Part shown: piece by piece, positions 35,201-44,993 of the stretch
Layout: each line of letters begins with the position of its first letter
Position numbering within the stretch: position 1 is the stretch's first letter
NCBI RefSeq assembly: GCF_964340395.1
Contig: NC_135550.1
Coordinates: 25,842,676 to 25,906,675 of the forward strand
From: Glandiceps talaboti
Lineage: Eukaryota > Hemichordata > Enteropneusta > Spengelidae
Length of the DNA stretch: 64,000 bases
Direction: 5' to 3'
Position numbers and translations under genes: made by a program
The notes under the pieces: generated by a model
The model's database searches: none
Told to the model about the DNA's origin: nothing
The model's input: only the letters and a program-made list of their open reading frames with translations

Positions 35201-38200
35201 AGACATTTATAAAGAAGAGTGCCCTCTTGTGTTCATACAGCCTAAGAAGAGTACTGAATAGACCTTTATAAAGAGTGCCCTCTTGTGTTCATACAGCCTA
35301 AGAAGAGTACTGAATTGACCTTTATAAAGAAGAGTGCCCTCTTGTGTAACTAAAGAGACATAGTTGGAAGGCAAGTTACTGTAGATTAGGACTGCACTAC
35401 ATGTAAGATTAGAGAAACACAGTTATAACACATGCAGACCCAAATATACACCCACTTACTACTTACTAGTTTGATCTTCAAACCCTTTACTTATTGACCC
35501 ATGACCTCAGTGAGGTCAAAGGTTACATGAAGTACAAATCCAACATATTATATATCATGATATAGATAACAAGATTGTGTTTGAAATCTTATCTTACCTG
35601 GCAACTATTGGTGGTAAAATAATCCTTTACAAATTGAAAGTAAGACATGCGGAAAAAGTGATAAAAATGCAGCATTTGTCAGTTAACAATGCAGTGAAAG
35701 GGATGTGCATATTAATGCCAAAACTACTGGTTCACAAATGTAAATGCTCAAGCATAGTGTACATTAATTGCAGGGCTCATCATTCATATAATTGTTAGGC
35801 AAAAAAACACATGCAAAAATAAACACATTAACAAACTCAACGATACAAAAATACATGCTTATTGTTAACATGTTACCATGACGCTATATACCCTATACAA
35901 TGCACACAATTTGAACTGTGTGATGATTTAACTTTAATAGGTTCTAGATATGTTATTAATTATGCAAACTTTAATATGATCGCCATGACGATTGTCTAAG
36001 ATTCCACAATTTAACGATGAAGTTTTTTAACACATTGCAAAATGTTACTAGTTTATTTTTCTGTATCGTTACCTATGTTGCTATGAAGACTGTAACCATG
36101 GTGACATATTTCATGTAAGCTAATGTACTAAAAATCTTGGTTCATTACTTGTTCATTATCATGTGCTTTTAAATTCATCCAAATTACTGTGACATTGTGT
36201 TGTGCAAGGTCTGGCAATTATAACAAAAGAATGAAAACATTGCGAAATCAAATAAAAGAGATAGTTTCTTAAAAATGCTTACTCCACATTTTTCTTGACT
36301 TCACCATCACTTTGTTTGGCTGATGATGGATTACTAGCTGGATCATCAACTTGTGGAACTCGTATCAATGCCTGTTTTCTTGTGGAAGATCTGGAGTTGG
36401 GTGGCTTTAGTGAACTCTTTTTACCTGTTTTAGAGATAATTAACAAATACAAAATATTTACATCTTGATTTCAAATCAACATGGCTGCCTAATTGTGAAC
36501 ATCAGAAAACATAAAGTGCTAATCTTAAATTAATTACATAAATACATGTAACATGGTCAAAATAGTCTGAATTTACCTGAGGTAGTTTCCGTAGTAAACT
36601 GAGTTCCTTCCCTAGTTTGTTGCTCTGCTCCTGTTGTTCCTACCCCTGAATCTGTCATTGGCATCCATGTCCCTTCCGTAGCGGATGGAATGGGATCATC
36701 CAAAGCTTCATCTGGAGTATGGGCAGCAGATCCAGATTTGGCACGACGAGATTCTCCAGTACTTGTATAATGTCCGGATGAAGAATTATATGATGCATTA
36801 TTAGCAGTGATATGTTTACCTAAAAAACAATAAGGCCCATGACAGCTAGTAAATATTTATATATTTATGGTTTGACAACAACATCTGAAAGAATTTCAAA
36901 GGAGTGCAGGACACTGGCAATAACTTATTTATTTAAAGTGGCCATATGGATGAGGATTGGGTATTTATTATTTTGGATTTTTAATTTATAAATCAATTAT
37001 ATCATGGCTTCCTACGTGTAAAATCAATATGAAACAACATATCCCAAATACTTGGTTATAACTCAATAAATTGCAAAAGATTGATAAATATGTGTAAAAT
37101 CTTTGTTATTGTTCGTACAATAACAAACTTTTTACACACTTTTGAGCTTTTTGCACTGAATTGAGCTACAAACACAGACTTAGTCTATGTTGTTTCACAT
37201 TGATTTTTCAAATAGGAAGCCATGATAAAATTGTTTTGTAAATTAAAAATTAAAAATAAATACCCAATCCTCATCCATATGGCCACTTTTAATAGATATT
37301 TATTTATTCATTCTATTTTTTTATTTTGAAAACAGCCAACAAGTCTAATCCTCCAACTGGTAGAACTAAAACTTTCTGTAGTGCCGGATCGTATACTTAC
37401 TTAGGCCAACATTAGGTGGCACACTCTGAGCACGGCTTCCTGGCCTCAGATAACGTCCCAATAGAGCACTACGGCTGACATCCCGTGTCCATGGCATGGA
37501 CGCCTCTGAATCGCCATCATCATACGTTGTACTCCTTGCATGACTGTTACCCAGACTGGAAGTTGCATAGCTTGTCGTCTGCCTACTGTAACCATGGATA
37601 CTATGAGAACTTTGCCGACTTGCACTTCTTTCTTCTAATGCACGGATGAGTAGTTTGCACAATTTGTATTCTAAAAATAATTTAGTTCTGTGGAGAAAAA
37701 AATAAGAATATAATATTTATCTACTTGAGATGTTATAATCAAATGCACATACCAAATCAAGAATAAACTACAGAGTTATAACTAGAAATAGAATAACCTT
37801 AAATAAAGACAATTGTCAAAATTATCTTCAGGGATAAGCAAATGGTCATTTTTTAATTTTTAAACATATTTTAATAACATCACTATACATAAGGTGTACA
37901 TTATATTTTCTCACGCAACAGCTCAACAGATTCATTTGTGAATGTTAAAAGCTAGTCAGAGAGTTAGCCTAGAGCTGAGATTTGTTTACACCATTTTAAA
38001 TAGTTTTCTTTTTTTTTGCACTATGACAAGGAAAATTTGCTAATAAATTACGATAGGAAATTAAGAATAGTTTTGTCACATTTTTACTTTTACTTTCAAT
38101 GATGCTTTCTTGCCTGTAGCTCGTCTACAAGTTGTAACAATGGGCTGTTGCAGTACAACAATGGATTTTATAGGTCAGAGGTCATACAGTATAACAAGGC

Positions 38201-41200
38201 ACTTTAGGTCAAAGGTTAATTAGCAAATTCCATTAGCCAACTCAACCATGTGATTACTGTACCCTAAAAAGCTTTCTGTTGTGCTTCATGAATACTAATG
38301 AGTTTGACAGGGTAATGAAGCAACTATTTTGTAATGAGACAATTACACAAATGAATCACCAGACTACAGGCTAATTAAATGTTAGACACAGTGTGAGACA
38401 CCACCCCATTTCATTACATTTTCCAGCAAATTTTCACTTTCAAATCAAGCAACTCAAAATTACTTTAAGGTTAATCTAATTTGCTGTGTTCAGCATGTTT
38501 GCCCAATTTCTTTCTAGAAAAGAACAGAACTTATTACCCTCCAAGGTAAACAAAATATAAGCTGGCCTATTTTACAGTTACAGAAATAGGTCTATAGATA
38601 TCTAGTCATTTAGCCACTTTGGGCCTGAAAGTTGTTTAGCTGTTGTATTCAGCTGTATTCGAATTTAAACATATTTCTTTGAATGAGTGAATTTTTGACT
38701 GGAAAAAAATCATGAATTAAACACCACATAGGAAAATAATTGATGTATATTATTAATATCTCATCCACCTTCTGTGAAAACAAAACTTCATAAAAAGTTT
38801 TTGTAGGAAATTTTCATTACCTAAGAAATAATGGCAGTCTATCCTTCTTGGCCCATTCTATAATCCTTTCTCGTTCTTCTTCAGATGGCGCAAACTGTGC
38901 AGGTGGAGGGTCACCACATTCTGATGCTGTGGGTGCTGGAGGGTTTTCAACTTCTTGAAATGTACCAGTTAGTCGGTTATAGTACAATGGCTGTGGAAAA
39001 GCCTACAAATCAAAAAGAAGCCATTTTGTACATCGTCAAATCTATGCCAAACCATAGCTCCTCAAATAACATGCAAGTCTCTGGTTCACACTGTGATATA
39101 TAAAATAATTATTGACATTGTTAGATCCTATATAATGCATGCTTCTTGACTATATAATTATCACTTTCATAATATTCATATTCTGTACTACATTGTAGTC
39201 ATGTAGTTATCGGTTTTCTAGTAAATTTTCTTGGCTCTCCCATATTTGTCTACCTTTTTGGCTGGATCGTCTGAAGAACACACGGCCAATAAATATATAA
39301 TTTATGTATACCAGAATCCATGTTAGGGCTCAAATACAAAAAATTCACTTGGTCAAAGGTCAAAGTGCATTTTGGGTACTTCACTAAAGAAAGCCAGGAC
39401 TTGGATGTGTTATACATGATGATGCAGGACTATAACACTGAGACTGAAGTAGTATTGACACACAAATAGAAATCAATGTAAAAACACATTTAGCTGTGCC
39501 AGGTTGATAAAATGGCTTTATCCAACACAACATATTATAATCATTATAAATGGGTCCATTATGTGCTACAGGTGTGTCACCTTTTACTAGTCAAAAAGCA
39601 AGGTGACACCATTTATAATCATTATATGGTACAATTTGTCCCAATAATGGATACTATTACAATAATAACCCATGTCTGTTTCAATACATTTCACTAATTA
39701 AAAATATGATACCAATATTTGCCTCTCCCTTGGTCCCACAAACTGTAGTAGAAATTTCAAAGCAGACGTACACGGTGCATTTGCTGTAAAAAATATCTCT
39801 TTCCCCTATTTCAGTAATACGTACCACACAAGTAGATCATTATGCATTCAATAACAAAACACGTTGCTATCCAAATAAAAATCTACACTCTTAATACAAT
39901 TCCCTTAAACTGCGTCTAGAGAAGTATTTCACAAAAAGATATCAACTGTAAGCTGAAGTAGAAGTATTTCACAGCTAATGGCCTATTTTATTTTATCTGA
40001 GTACCTGCCTCTCTCTTTTCATACCTTTTGTTACACCAGGCTCACAAATCAATACTCTCTGTATAGCTAGACTGTTCAGTCACCACCTCTACCTACCAAC
40101 GCAGACACCTACTTTTAATGTGTTACTAAATTTGTTCTCTCTAAAATGTAAATCACACACATTTTATTTGTTTTAGGATTTATGGTTATATGGCTAAACT
40201 TCTCAGACTGCTCTACATAAAACTTTAAGGTCACGACATCAGAAGCCTTGTTGTCATGACAACCAAACTATCAACAAACAGACTGTAGGTCCAAATGACC
40301 CTTAAATGACAGCTAAAGGCTTGTCTGTAATTCTAAAGGCAAATTTGGATTCTGACTGGCATTTACTTGAATTGTTGGTTGTTCTGTTGTAGGCAATCTT
40401 TTACACCTCTCTGGACATGTTTGCTATTGTTGGTTCTGTTGGCTATGTGAATACTCAGCTTGTGTTTACATTGGTACAATGAGTTTACTTTCTGTGGTGT
40501 GGCTGGGGGGCAAATAAGACATTGTGATTTCGGACAACAAATAGCCCAATCATTCCATAATAAGTATGCACATACACATACATCAGATCAGAACACAACA
40601 GAACACCACTAAAACAAACTTAGCAAACTGGATGTTTTCTCTGCTATAATTAATTTCCTTGGCAACGTTTCAGCTCACCCATAAGATTTAATCACAAGCT
40701 CCAATACAACTATTAAAGTGCAACATTTGTGACAGAATTGATGCTCAACTTATACTTGGAGAAACCTGTGATGACATCAAGCTTCAGGTATACCTGTGTT
40801 ATAGATTTCCAGTCACGAGTTGTTTATGTAAAATGTCACACATCATAGAGTTCTGATAATATATTCACAACAAACTGAGGAGTAACAAACATTGCCTATA
40901 ACTGACAAAAGCACTGTGTGTGGGTAGCATGACATGGTCCCATGCGAGTAGTCAACAATAGCAATATATATTATTAGTCCATACAAAATGACCACTGGCA
41001 GATACAAAACAGGAAGGTTATCATGAATATAACATTCAGCATTGTTACAAGGTTTATACATAGCGACCTTGACTTTAAAGAGGTCATTACACCTGGTTTG
41101 AAGAATTCACCGTTTTTATATATGGTATTCAGTTTTTTTGTCTATACACTTGTTGACAGGCAAGGCATAGTGGACTCTGCATAACCGTTCTGGTATATCC

Positions 41201-44200
41201 CTAGTGGGTATAAAAGACAACATCCTGCCAAGTCAACCACAATCCTAACACAGGTTAAATTTTCTAGAGCTGTTTTATAAAAATAACATCACAAAAAGTT
41301 GTTTAGCTAGTGCCTAGAGTTGTTTTTACTAGAGCTATTTCATTGTATCAAATAACAGTCTTTTATATTCGTTCTGCTCCATTTTTTTTTTCAAATAATG
41401 GTTATTTCTTTTCTAGAGCAGTTCTATTGAAAATCACCCTATGTAGAATACAATGAGTTTGGTACCTGTAATAAGTGACACTGTCAAATTCTGTAAATAT
41501 TTGTGAATCTTCACATAGTGAACATTGAATATATTGTTTTCTAAGTTTCAAAATATTCAGTATTCACTCTTTAAAGCGTCATAAAATGGTCAAGATTTTT
41601 TTAATATAAAACCTTGTATTTCAAGCTGTTATTTTACATCTTTGGGTCTTAGACGACAGCAAACCTTCAAATGTTCTTACCCATTTTTTTTTTCAATATA
41701 CCACTTATTTGTAGCGAAAAGTTTGTTGTATCTAGTGTCTACTAAACTTAACAATTCAATACATATACTTTATTTAGAGAAAAATAGTTATATTTCACAA
41801 CCAAGGTAATTTTTCATACCAGAGAACGTTGACGTTTCGACTACCATCGGCAGCCATCTTCAGAACTGTTTGCCTCGTAGTGGTATCGGATATACTTTAT
41901 TTAGTTTTATAATAGGAAAGAACCATACCAGATACGTAGGTACTACAAAACCTTGAAATGAGATATCAAAAGTTGTACTTACTGGGAGTTGTAGAAAGGC
42001 ATTAAAATAATCCAGGAAAAGATCATCGTAGGCCAACAAAGCTTCAAAGTTGTCCTCTGTCACTTCAATGGCTGAAATAAATAACAAAAAAAAACACACT
42101 TTCTTTTACCAAAGGGAAATAAACATGAATAAACTTTTTGTTGATATCTCTAAGCTTTGTAAGAATTTTATAGGTATTCTTGAAATAAATTCTGTATGTT
42201 TCATAGATTCTCCTGCATGTTTCAAGGATTTCCCCTGTATATCTGAGAGATTCCACCTGCATGTTTCAAGGATTTCCCCTGTATATCTGAGAAATTCCAC
42301 CGGCATAGTTCAGCAATTTCTCTTTGATGTCGAACTCAAAATGTCTTATAAAAATTTCCACTAATCTCCAGATCTCTTTTTTGTAAAAGATGTTGTGAAC
42401 ATAAATAAACATATCAAAATGAAATTATATTGATAAATAAAAAGAGTAAAAATATTTAAGGTGAACAAAAATTGATCACAAGTAATATTTAACATATCAA
42501 CTAAAAATAAAACAATTAGATAAAGAAGTATTTTAATTTGAAATTAGTTGCGTCATAAAGCTGTCAAACACATTGTCTATTTTACTTTGTCATTCTAAAA
42601 GCTCCACTATAGGAGAAGAGTGAATCAATCCTGATAATAAACATTCACTCTTCAGATCAAATCAATCAATAACACTAAACACAACCATTTATGACTTCTT
42701 TTCAGCTATCCAAACTAGTCTCATATTAAATTGAGAATTTTTTCCATCTCAACAATCTGACGACTTAATTTCCCTTTCTTACTACGAAGCAATTCAAAAT
42801 TATTTACACAAGAATTTCTTTAAACTCCAAATTTTCAATTCTTCTTATCCCAAAATTTAAATTTCCATTCCTTTTTCACCAACGTTTTATCAGAGTAAGG
42901 ATATTGATACTACTGAGCAGATGTTACCATGGTAACTTATTGATCTAACAGTCAAGAAACACACTTTCATCACTGTAGCTTAGCAACAATTACGTCAATA
43001 TCCTTTCCCTTAAGGTGATAACGTTTAAAAAATATAGTAGACCACATATTGTCAGGGAGAATTCAGTCTTTGAATTTCAATATACAGATACACACTAAGA
43101 GGAAATGCCTGAAGCTAAGGAAATGATAAGAAGGTTTTGCTCTTATAATGGATTAGATTGGTGGATGTAAATTACAGAAGACAACGACTGAATCCACATA
43201 CAGACATGAAATATAGAATATAGTGTATTGACAGACATCAGGTGACTCTGTCTGAATCTATGTATCTATCTGTACAAATAGTAACCACTGATTGTTTGTT
43301 GTAAAACCTGTCTGTCTAAAACATTGGGTTTCTGTCTGTGCCTTATACTCCTACATATTTCAGACACTGTCATGCTACACTACATTAAAACATAATGGTT
43401 ATCCAACACATATCTGGATGAAGTCCTTTTTGTTTGTTGACAAATGCAGTGTGTTGTTGCATCATCATCATCATCATCATCATCATTATATTCTAAGTTC
43501 TGAGCACCTCCTTAACTTTTAATTTATACAAGATACCACAGATCACTTGCGGAAAAAAGTCTTTTGTAAATCATGTAAATTTCTGCTCAGAAATAAAGTT
43601 TTCTGTCTGCGTCCCTAGATACTGTCTAGTTTTTCATATAGGGGAACCGTGAGGTATGTGTATATGTGAATATTGGACAACTGCTGCAGTGACTTTAGGT
43701 CACCATTTTTGGCTGAATGGCAAATACTCCTAATATCCAAATCTGTATAATACAAATACATTAACTATATAATTTCAAAGAATCAAAGTCTTTTCAAAAA
43801 TAGTGTGAAACACAAACAAACAAACATATTTTAAGGCTAAATTAAGTTAAAATTGATGTGACTTAATTTATATAAGGATTTGATATTTTACTTCAGAATC
43901 AATACATTTTCCTTAGGTTGCAACTTCCAACTTTTCTATATGAATCTGTTTGTGCAATTTTTGATAGAATTACGTAGTTTTTAAACCCTCCATACACATA
44001 TTTTATATCAGTGAAAAAATAAGGTGAAACATTTTCAGCATAGTGTATTTTCTACATGTATGTATAGAACATGTCTTTCTCCTCCATAAAGTATCACTAC
44101 CAGTTATAAAGATGTCAAAACTAATACATAATACTAATTATCTAATCCATGGCACAGTTTGAACAATTCTTGTTGTAATTCGTTGACCAAGGATTAAGAA

Positions 44201-44993
44201 ATAGCGCAGTGCATAGCAACAGTAGCAAACCTTGCCACAAACATACCAACGTTACTTTGCGCACAATGTATTTCAAAAGTTGAGAGAACTTCAACAAAAT
44301 CTCTAACTATATGACAGATGGTCAGCTTTGCAGGGATTGTCAGCGTAAATTTACAAATACTAACATAGGTCATGTTTTGTCTATTGATGCAACATTCTGG
44401 TGATCTCGAACACATTTCAACAAACTGACCAACAAACCAACTTCAATTTGATAATTTCTTATAAGTTGACAAAGTGCCATTTTGAATGATAGATGGTCTC
44501 CCACATACAGGTTCATATATACACTCCACTTGACATTAATTTCACAACTACAACTGTGTTTGTATAAAGTGAACTATGCTCCTATGGCACAGAATACTGT
44601 ATGTTCCAAGTAGCTTATCATGAATAACAATTTTTGTTTGTCTCATCATGCCTACATGTACAATTGGCAAAACAGCAATAGTGACATTTTCAGAATCTGT
44701 ATCTTATAAATACAATTTTAACTGTAAATGACTTCCTGAAATGAACTTCTCTGTATATTAAACTGACAGGTATAACTATCTCATTCTCAAAATCATGAAG
44801 TGTAGTATTTGCTAACTAAAGCCTCCCGTGGAATCCAACAGGTAGAATAATAAACCACCATAATTTCCACGTTAAAATCAGAAAACAGGATGAGACTTTA
44901 GGTAATCTTACTTTCCCAGCTGATATAAGTATCATAGTCTTCACAAAGAACCAGTTCTGCTATTTCAAACTGGTATATCTCATACCACACCAT
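17037..44993 (-). CDS. RGS22: RGS22-like multi-RGS-domain protein (26 coding exons)
   Basis: Complete gene on the minus strand, about 1462 residues (human RGS22 is about 1264). The N-terminus ITxxxFExLLAxDDLFLDYFNxFLxLP and the KKDRLPLFL segment match the conserved start of RGS22. RGS-type helical domains lie at about residues 415-525 (exons 8-9), 605-735 (exons 10-12), 905-1010 (exons 17-18) and 1185-1335 (exons 22-24). RGS domains bind active G-alpha subunits and speed GTP hydrolysis; in vertebrates RGS22 is mainly testis-expressed. Odd points: a serine/threonine-rich low-complexity part (residues about 130-340), a lysine-rich linker (about 805-895), two microexons, and a serine-rich basic tail. 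All 25 junctions are GT/AG with matching phase and the summed length is a multiple of three. Weakest parts are exon 1 and the microexons. Confidence 0.9.
18734..18891 (-). CDS. RGS22: RGS22-like exon 25
   Basis: Acceptor ACATAACAG, donor GGAAG/GTAAGA. Encodes TQKLTQERLKAFLDMEEPNT and a beta-like SGATIITFSISDGLQWK segment. Confidence 0.85.
19279..19468 (-). CDS. RGS22: RGS22-like exon 24 (RGS domain 4)
   Basis: Acceptor TTACCTAG, donor CCAT/GTAAGT. Encodes IDIPSDVAAKLIRYG and FDEAQLTVFREMLPYWAGF, matching QIDIPVEQAQKIIEH and FREAQMTIFGVLFKFWPQF of human RGS22. Confidence 0.93.
19829..19930 (-). CDS. RGS22: RGS22-like exon 23 (RGS domain 4)
   Basis: Acceptor TTCTTACAG, donor TACAG/GTATGT. Encodes LLKKKVEVIVDCFLDSQA and TTPSVQ, matching IQKKITTIINCFINS of human RGS22. 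Confidence 0.93.
20078..20116. repeat. (GT)n plus G-run
   Basis: Dinucleotide run followed by about 12 G, in RGS22 intron 22. Confidence 0.9.
20445..20636 (-). CDS. RGS22: RGS22-like exon 22 (RGS domain 4)
   Basis: Acceptor TTCTAACAG, donor TTAAG/GTAAGT. Encodes KPLRLRYFQKYLATHGEND and PNDLDFWLEVQRFK, aligned with RQFQRFVALKGD and LLFWQEVQKYK of human RGS22. Confidence 0.93.
21878..22120 (-). CDS. RGS22: RGS22-like exon 21
   Basis: Acceptor TTTGTCTAG, donor ACAAG/GTTTGT. 81 codons: proline/serine-rich (LSPPPQPQSSTLPPVPETPS) then SSDFLKKVDKIAKRNRKKRY. Phase 0 at both ends. Confidence 0.78.
22433..22446. promoter_or_regulatory. RFX X-box-like palindrome
   Basis: GTTACCATGGTTAC in RGS22 intron 20; 13 of 14 match to the inverted-repeat RFX consensus GTTRCCATGGYAAC. 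Function not shown. Confidence 0.3.
23315..23425 (-). CDS. RGS22: RGS22-like exon 20
   Basis: Acceptor GTTCTTCAG, donor GAAGCT/GTGAGT. 37 codons, very basic (RKVKVRYTPAYKRKPRTTNK). Phase 0 at both ends, so it could be a cassette exon. Confidence 0.7.
24202..24342 (-). CDS. RGS22: RGS22-like exon 19
   Basis: Acceptor CATAACAG, donor CCCA/GTAAGT. 47 codons: VHLESLEAQGISGDD, ending in a basic cluster EWKRRRRARGP. Phase 0 at both ends. Confidence 0.85.
24463..24486. repeat. (AGT)n microsatellite
   Basis: Short trinucleotide run in RGS22 intron 18. Confidence 0.85.
24783..24915 (-). CDS. RGS22: RGS22-like exon 18 (RGS domain 3)
   Basis: Acceptor TCCCATCAG, donor GGAGT/GTAAGT. Encodes FVNLPAEVVQVLAKEG and QKAVKPDLEQQFQLYWS, the second half of the RGS fold. 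Confidence 0.9.
25680..25856 (-). CDS. RGS22: RGS22-like exon 17 (RGS domain 3)
   Basis: Acceptor CTCTTCCAG, donor AAAAA/GTAAGC. Encodes MNSFKKFLSDDEEKEYLNSL and MYLDIETYQRLPE, an RGS start, then QLKHIVAAYFTQ. Confidence 0.9.
26016..26354 (-). CDS. RGS22: RGS22-like exon 16 (lysine-rich linker)
   Basis: Acceptor CTTGACATAG, donor GAAC/GTAAGT; 112 codons. Begins CPGSTESQRQQRLLKSLEDA, followed by about 75 residues dominated by Lys, Glu and Gly (MKKGGKMGGKKGGG, EEKKKEDKKDE). Highly charged, likely disordered or helical, between RGS domains 2 and 3. Confidence 0.85.
27339..27368 (-). CDS. RGS22: RGS22-like candidate microexon 15 (30 bases)
   Basis: Between acceptor TTCCAAGCAG and donor TACAG/GTAAAC; adds SCLPPIDDEYS in frame and is also phase-neutral. 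Inferred from splice sites and phase only. Confidence 0.45.
27781..27905. repeat. Minisatellite, 29-31-bp unit, four copies
   Basis: Units of the form CAGTGTGTGATATGCTATC with TTGCATTGTGA, starting at 27781, 27812, 27841 and 27870; in RGS22 intron 14. Confidence 0.85.
28955..28990 (-). CDS. RGS22: RGS22-like candidate microexon 14 (36 bases)
   Basis: Between acceptor TATGGATAG and donor TTGAG/GTAAAA; adds RKVTFKFPATELR in frame. The length is a multiple of three, so skipping leaves the frame intact. The polypyrimidine tract is weak; inferred, not certain. Confidence 0.45.
29303..29556. repeat. Diverged minisatellite, about 50-bp unit
   Basis: Four to five units built on TTTGATGAAATAAGAACTTT and ATCACCCTAYRAAATGATGTAA-like sequence; in RGS22 intron 13. 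Confidence 0.65.
29653..29751 (-). CDS. RGS22: RGS22-like exon 13
   Basis: Acceptor AATTGTAG, donor GACG/GTAAGT. Encodes CRARPDDMIFSPSPTPPPDS and SKRKAARKPWVR, a proline-rich then basic linker. Confidence 0.82.
30145..30304 (-). CDS. RGS22: RGS22-like exon 12 (RGS domain 2)
   Basis: Acceptor ATTTACAG, donor CTAGA/GTAAGT. Encodes LTTKDFVEAVVFDGAKDHTV and WLRYLKYDLRTFLE, the end of RGS domain 2. Confidence 0.9.
30858..31015 (-). CDS. RGS22: RGS22-like exon 11 (RGS domain 2)
   Basis: Acceptor TTTATAG, donor ATAG/GTAAGA. Encodes NRYLSNFLFWQDVTDYGQ and then AWTIFNKYISLGCVWDIG, a typical RGS core with FLFWQDV. Confidence 0.92.
31488..31805 (-). CDS. RGS22: RGS22-like exon 10
   Basis: Acceptor TTTACTAG, donor GAAAG/GTACAC. 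Contains FNFLPSISLVNSLPVRPESC, comparable to the LLPLRPKSC segment of human RGS22, and the start of RGS domain 2 (GGPFQRYLER). Confidence 0.9.
32372..32557 (-). CDS. RGS22: RGS22-like exon 9 (RGS domain 1)
   Basis: Of two adjacent AG acceptors only the first (CCCACAG before AGATATT) keeps the frame. Encodes DIQDRYKFKLSEDAKDHI and YDILRRMRTYWVPRFLIHQE, closing RGS domain 1. Donor TTTGA/GTAAGT. Confidence 0.9.
33127..33275 (-). CDS. RGS22: RGS22-like exon 8 (RGS domain 1)
   Basis: Acceptor CACCCACAG, donor TTTCG/GTAAGT. Encodes GMDSFKEFLYSTIGMDMLNF and WLDCEHYCDNVRAID, the usual F-x-x-FL / NFWLDxE start of an RGS fold. Confidence 0.9.
33473..33508. repeat. G-rich run
   Basis: Near-pure G tract with short A interruptions in RGS22 intron 7; could form a G-quadruplex. 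Confidence 0.8.
34519..34735 (-). CDS. RGS22: RGS22-like exon 7
   Basis: Acceptor ATTGTTAG, donor ATCA/GTAAGT. Encodes EVDLPNEILDPEYPINSELR, an acidic stretch with PDEYISDVQTEADLREIE, and a predicted helix leading to LLGS before the first RGS domain. Confidence 0.88.
35138..35348. repeat. Minisatellite, 56/59-bp unit, 3.7 copies
   Basis: Units starting ACTGAATAGACCTTTATAAA at 35138, 35194, 35253 and 35309. The 59-base versions carry an extra AGA after TAAAG. In RGS22 intron 6. Confidence 0.9.
36092..36105. promoter_or_regulatory. RFX X-box-like palindrome
   Basis: GTAACCATGGTGAC, imperfect inverted repeat, in RGS22 intron 6. Function not shown. Confidence 0.25.
36283..36424 (-). CDS. RGS22: RGS22-like exon 6
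   Basis: Acceptor TAAAACAG, donor GTGGA/GTAAGC. Encodes KKSSLKPPNSRSSTRKQALI and a Ser/Lys-rich continuation. Low-complexity linker in phase. Confidence 0.75.
36577..36819 (-). CDS. RGS22: RGS22-like exon 5
   Basis: Acceptor TTTTTTAG, donor CTCAG/GTAAAT. Low-complexity, rich in Ser, Thr, Gly and Ala (KHITANNASYNSSSGHYTST); joined in phase on both sides. Little conservation expected. Confidence 0.75.
36932..37292. mobile_element. Foldback MITE copy 1 in RGS22 intron 4
   Basis: Both halves pair over most of about 350 bases: the left begins AGTGGCCATATGGATGAGG, and the right is its reverse complement and ends GGCCACT. TTTAA flanks it on both sides (36932-36936 and 37288-37292), which would fit a TTAA-targeting family such as piggyBac or Kolobok. 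No ORF. Confidence 0.75.
37401..37687 (-). CDS. RGS22: RGS22-like exon 4
   Basis: Acceptor TTCTCCACAG, donor CTAA/GTAAGT. Encodes TKLFLEYKLCKLLIRALEER, then a serine-rich segment ending SVPPNVGLS. 95 codons. Confidence 0.85.
38821..39002 (-). CDS. RGS22: RGS22-like exon 3
   Basis: Acceptor GTAG, donor CTTAG/GTAATG. Encodes AFPQPLYYNRLTGTFQEVEN, a proline-rich stretch, and ERIIEWAKKDRLPLFLR, matching IKWIKKERLPAFL of human RGS22. Confidence 0.88.
41765..41895 (-). repeat. Possible retroelement tail fragment
   Basis: The minus strand reads CTGAAGATGGCTGCC, then GTAGTCGAAACGTCAACG. A CTGAAGATGG...GTCGAAACGT phrase is one I associate with the 3' coding end of Penelope-like or similar retroelements in invertebrates. 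Short and uncertain; in RGS22 intron 2. Confidence 0.3.
41983..42071 (-). CDS. RGS22: RGS22-like exon 2
   Basis: Acceptor TTATTTCAG, donor CCCA/GTAAGT. Encodes IEVTEDNFEALL and then LFLDYFNAFLQLP, the most recognisable N-terminal RGS22 block. Confidence 0.9.
42212..42300. repeat. 44-bp tandem duplication
   Basis: CCTGCATGTTTCAAGGATTT and the following 24 bases occur at 42212 and 42256. In RGS22 intron 1, close to exon 2. Confidence 0.85.
42923..42936. promoter_or_regulatory. Perfect RFX X-box palindrome in RGS22 intron 1
   Basis: GTTACCATGGTAAC is a perfect 14-base inverted repeat fitting the RFX-family X-box consensus (GTTRCCATGGYAAC). It lies 850 bases upstream of exon 2; a half-site-like TTAGCAACA follows near 42977. 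It may mark an enhancer or an alternative promoter for this presumed ciliary/testis gene. Confidence 0.45.
43460..43486. repeat. (ATC)n microsatellite
   Basis: Trinucleotide run in RGS22 intron 1. Confidence 0.9.
44912..44993 (-). CDS. RGS22: RGS22-like exon 1 (start)
   Basis: ATG at 44993 in a good Kozak context (ACACCATGG), with an in-frame TAA nine bases upstream. Encodes MVWYEIYQFEIAELVLCEDY and TYISWE, then donor GAAA/GTAAGA. It joins exon 2 in frame to give ETIEVTEDNFEALL. The start has no homology support of its own. Confidence 0.6.
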
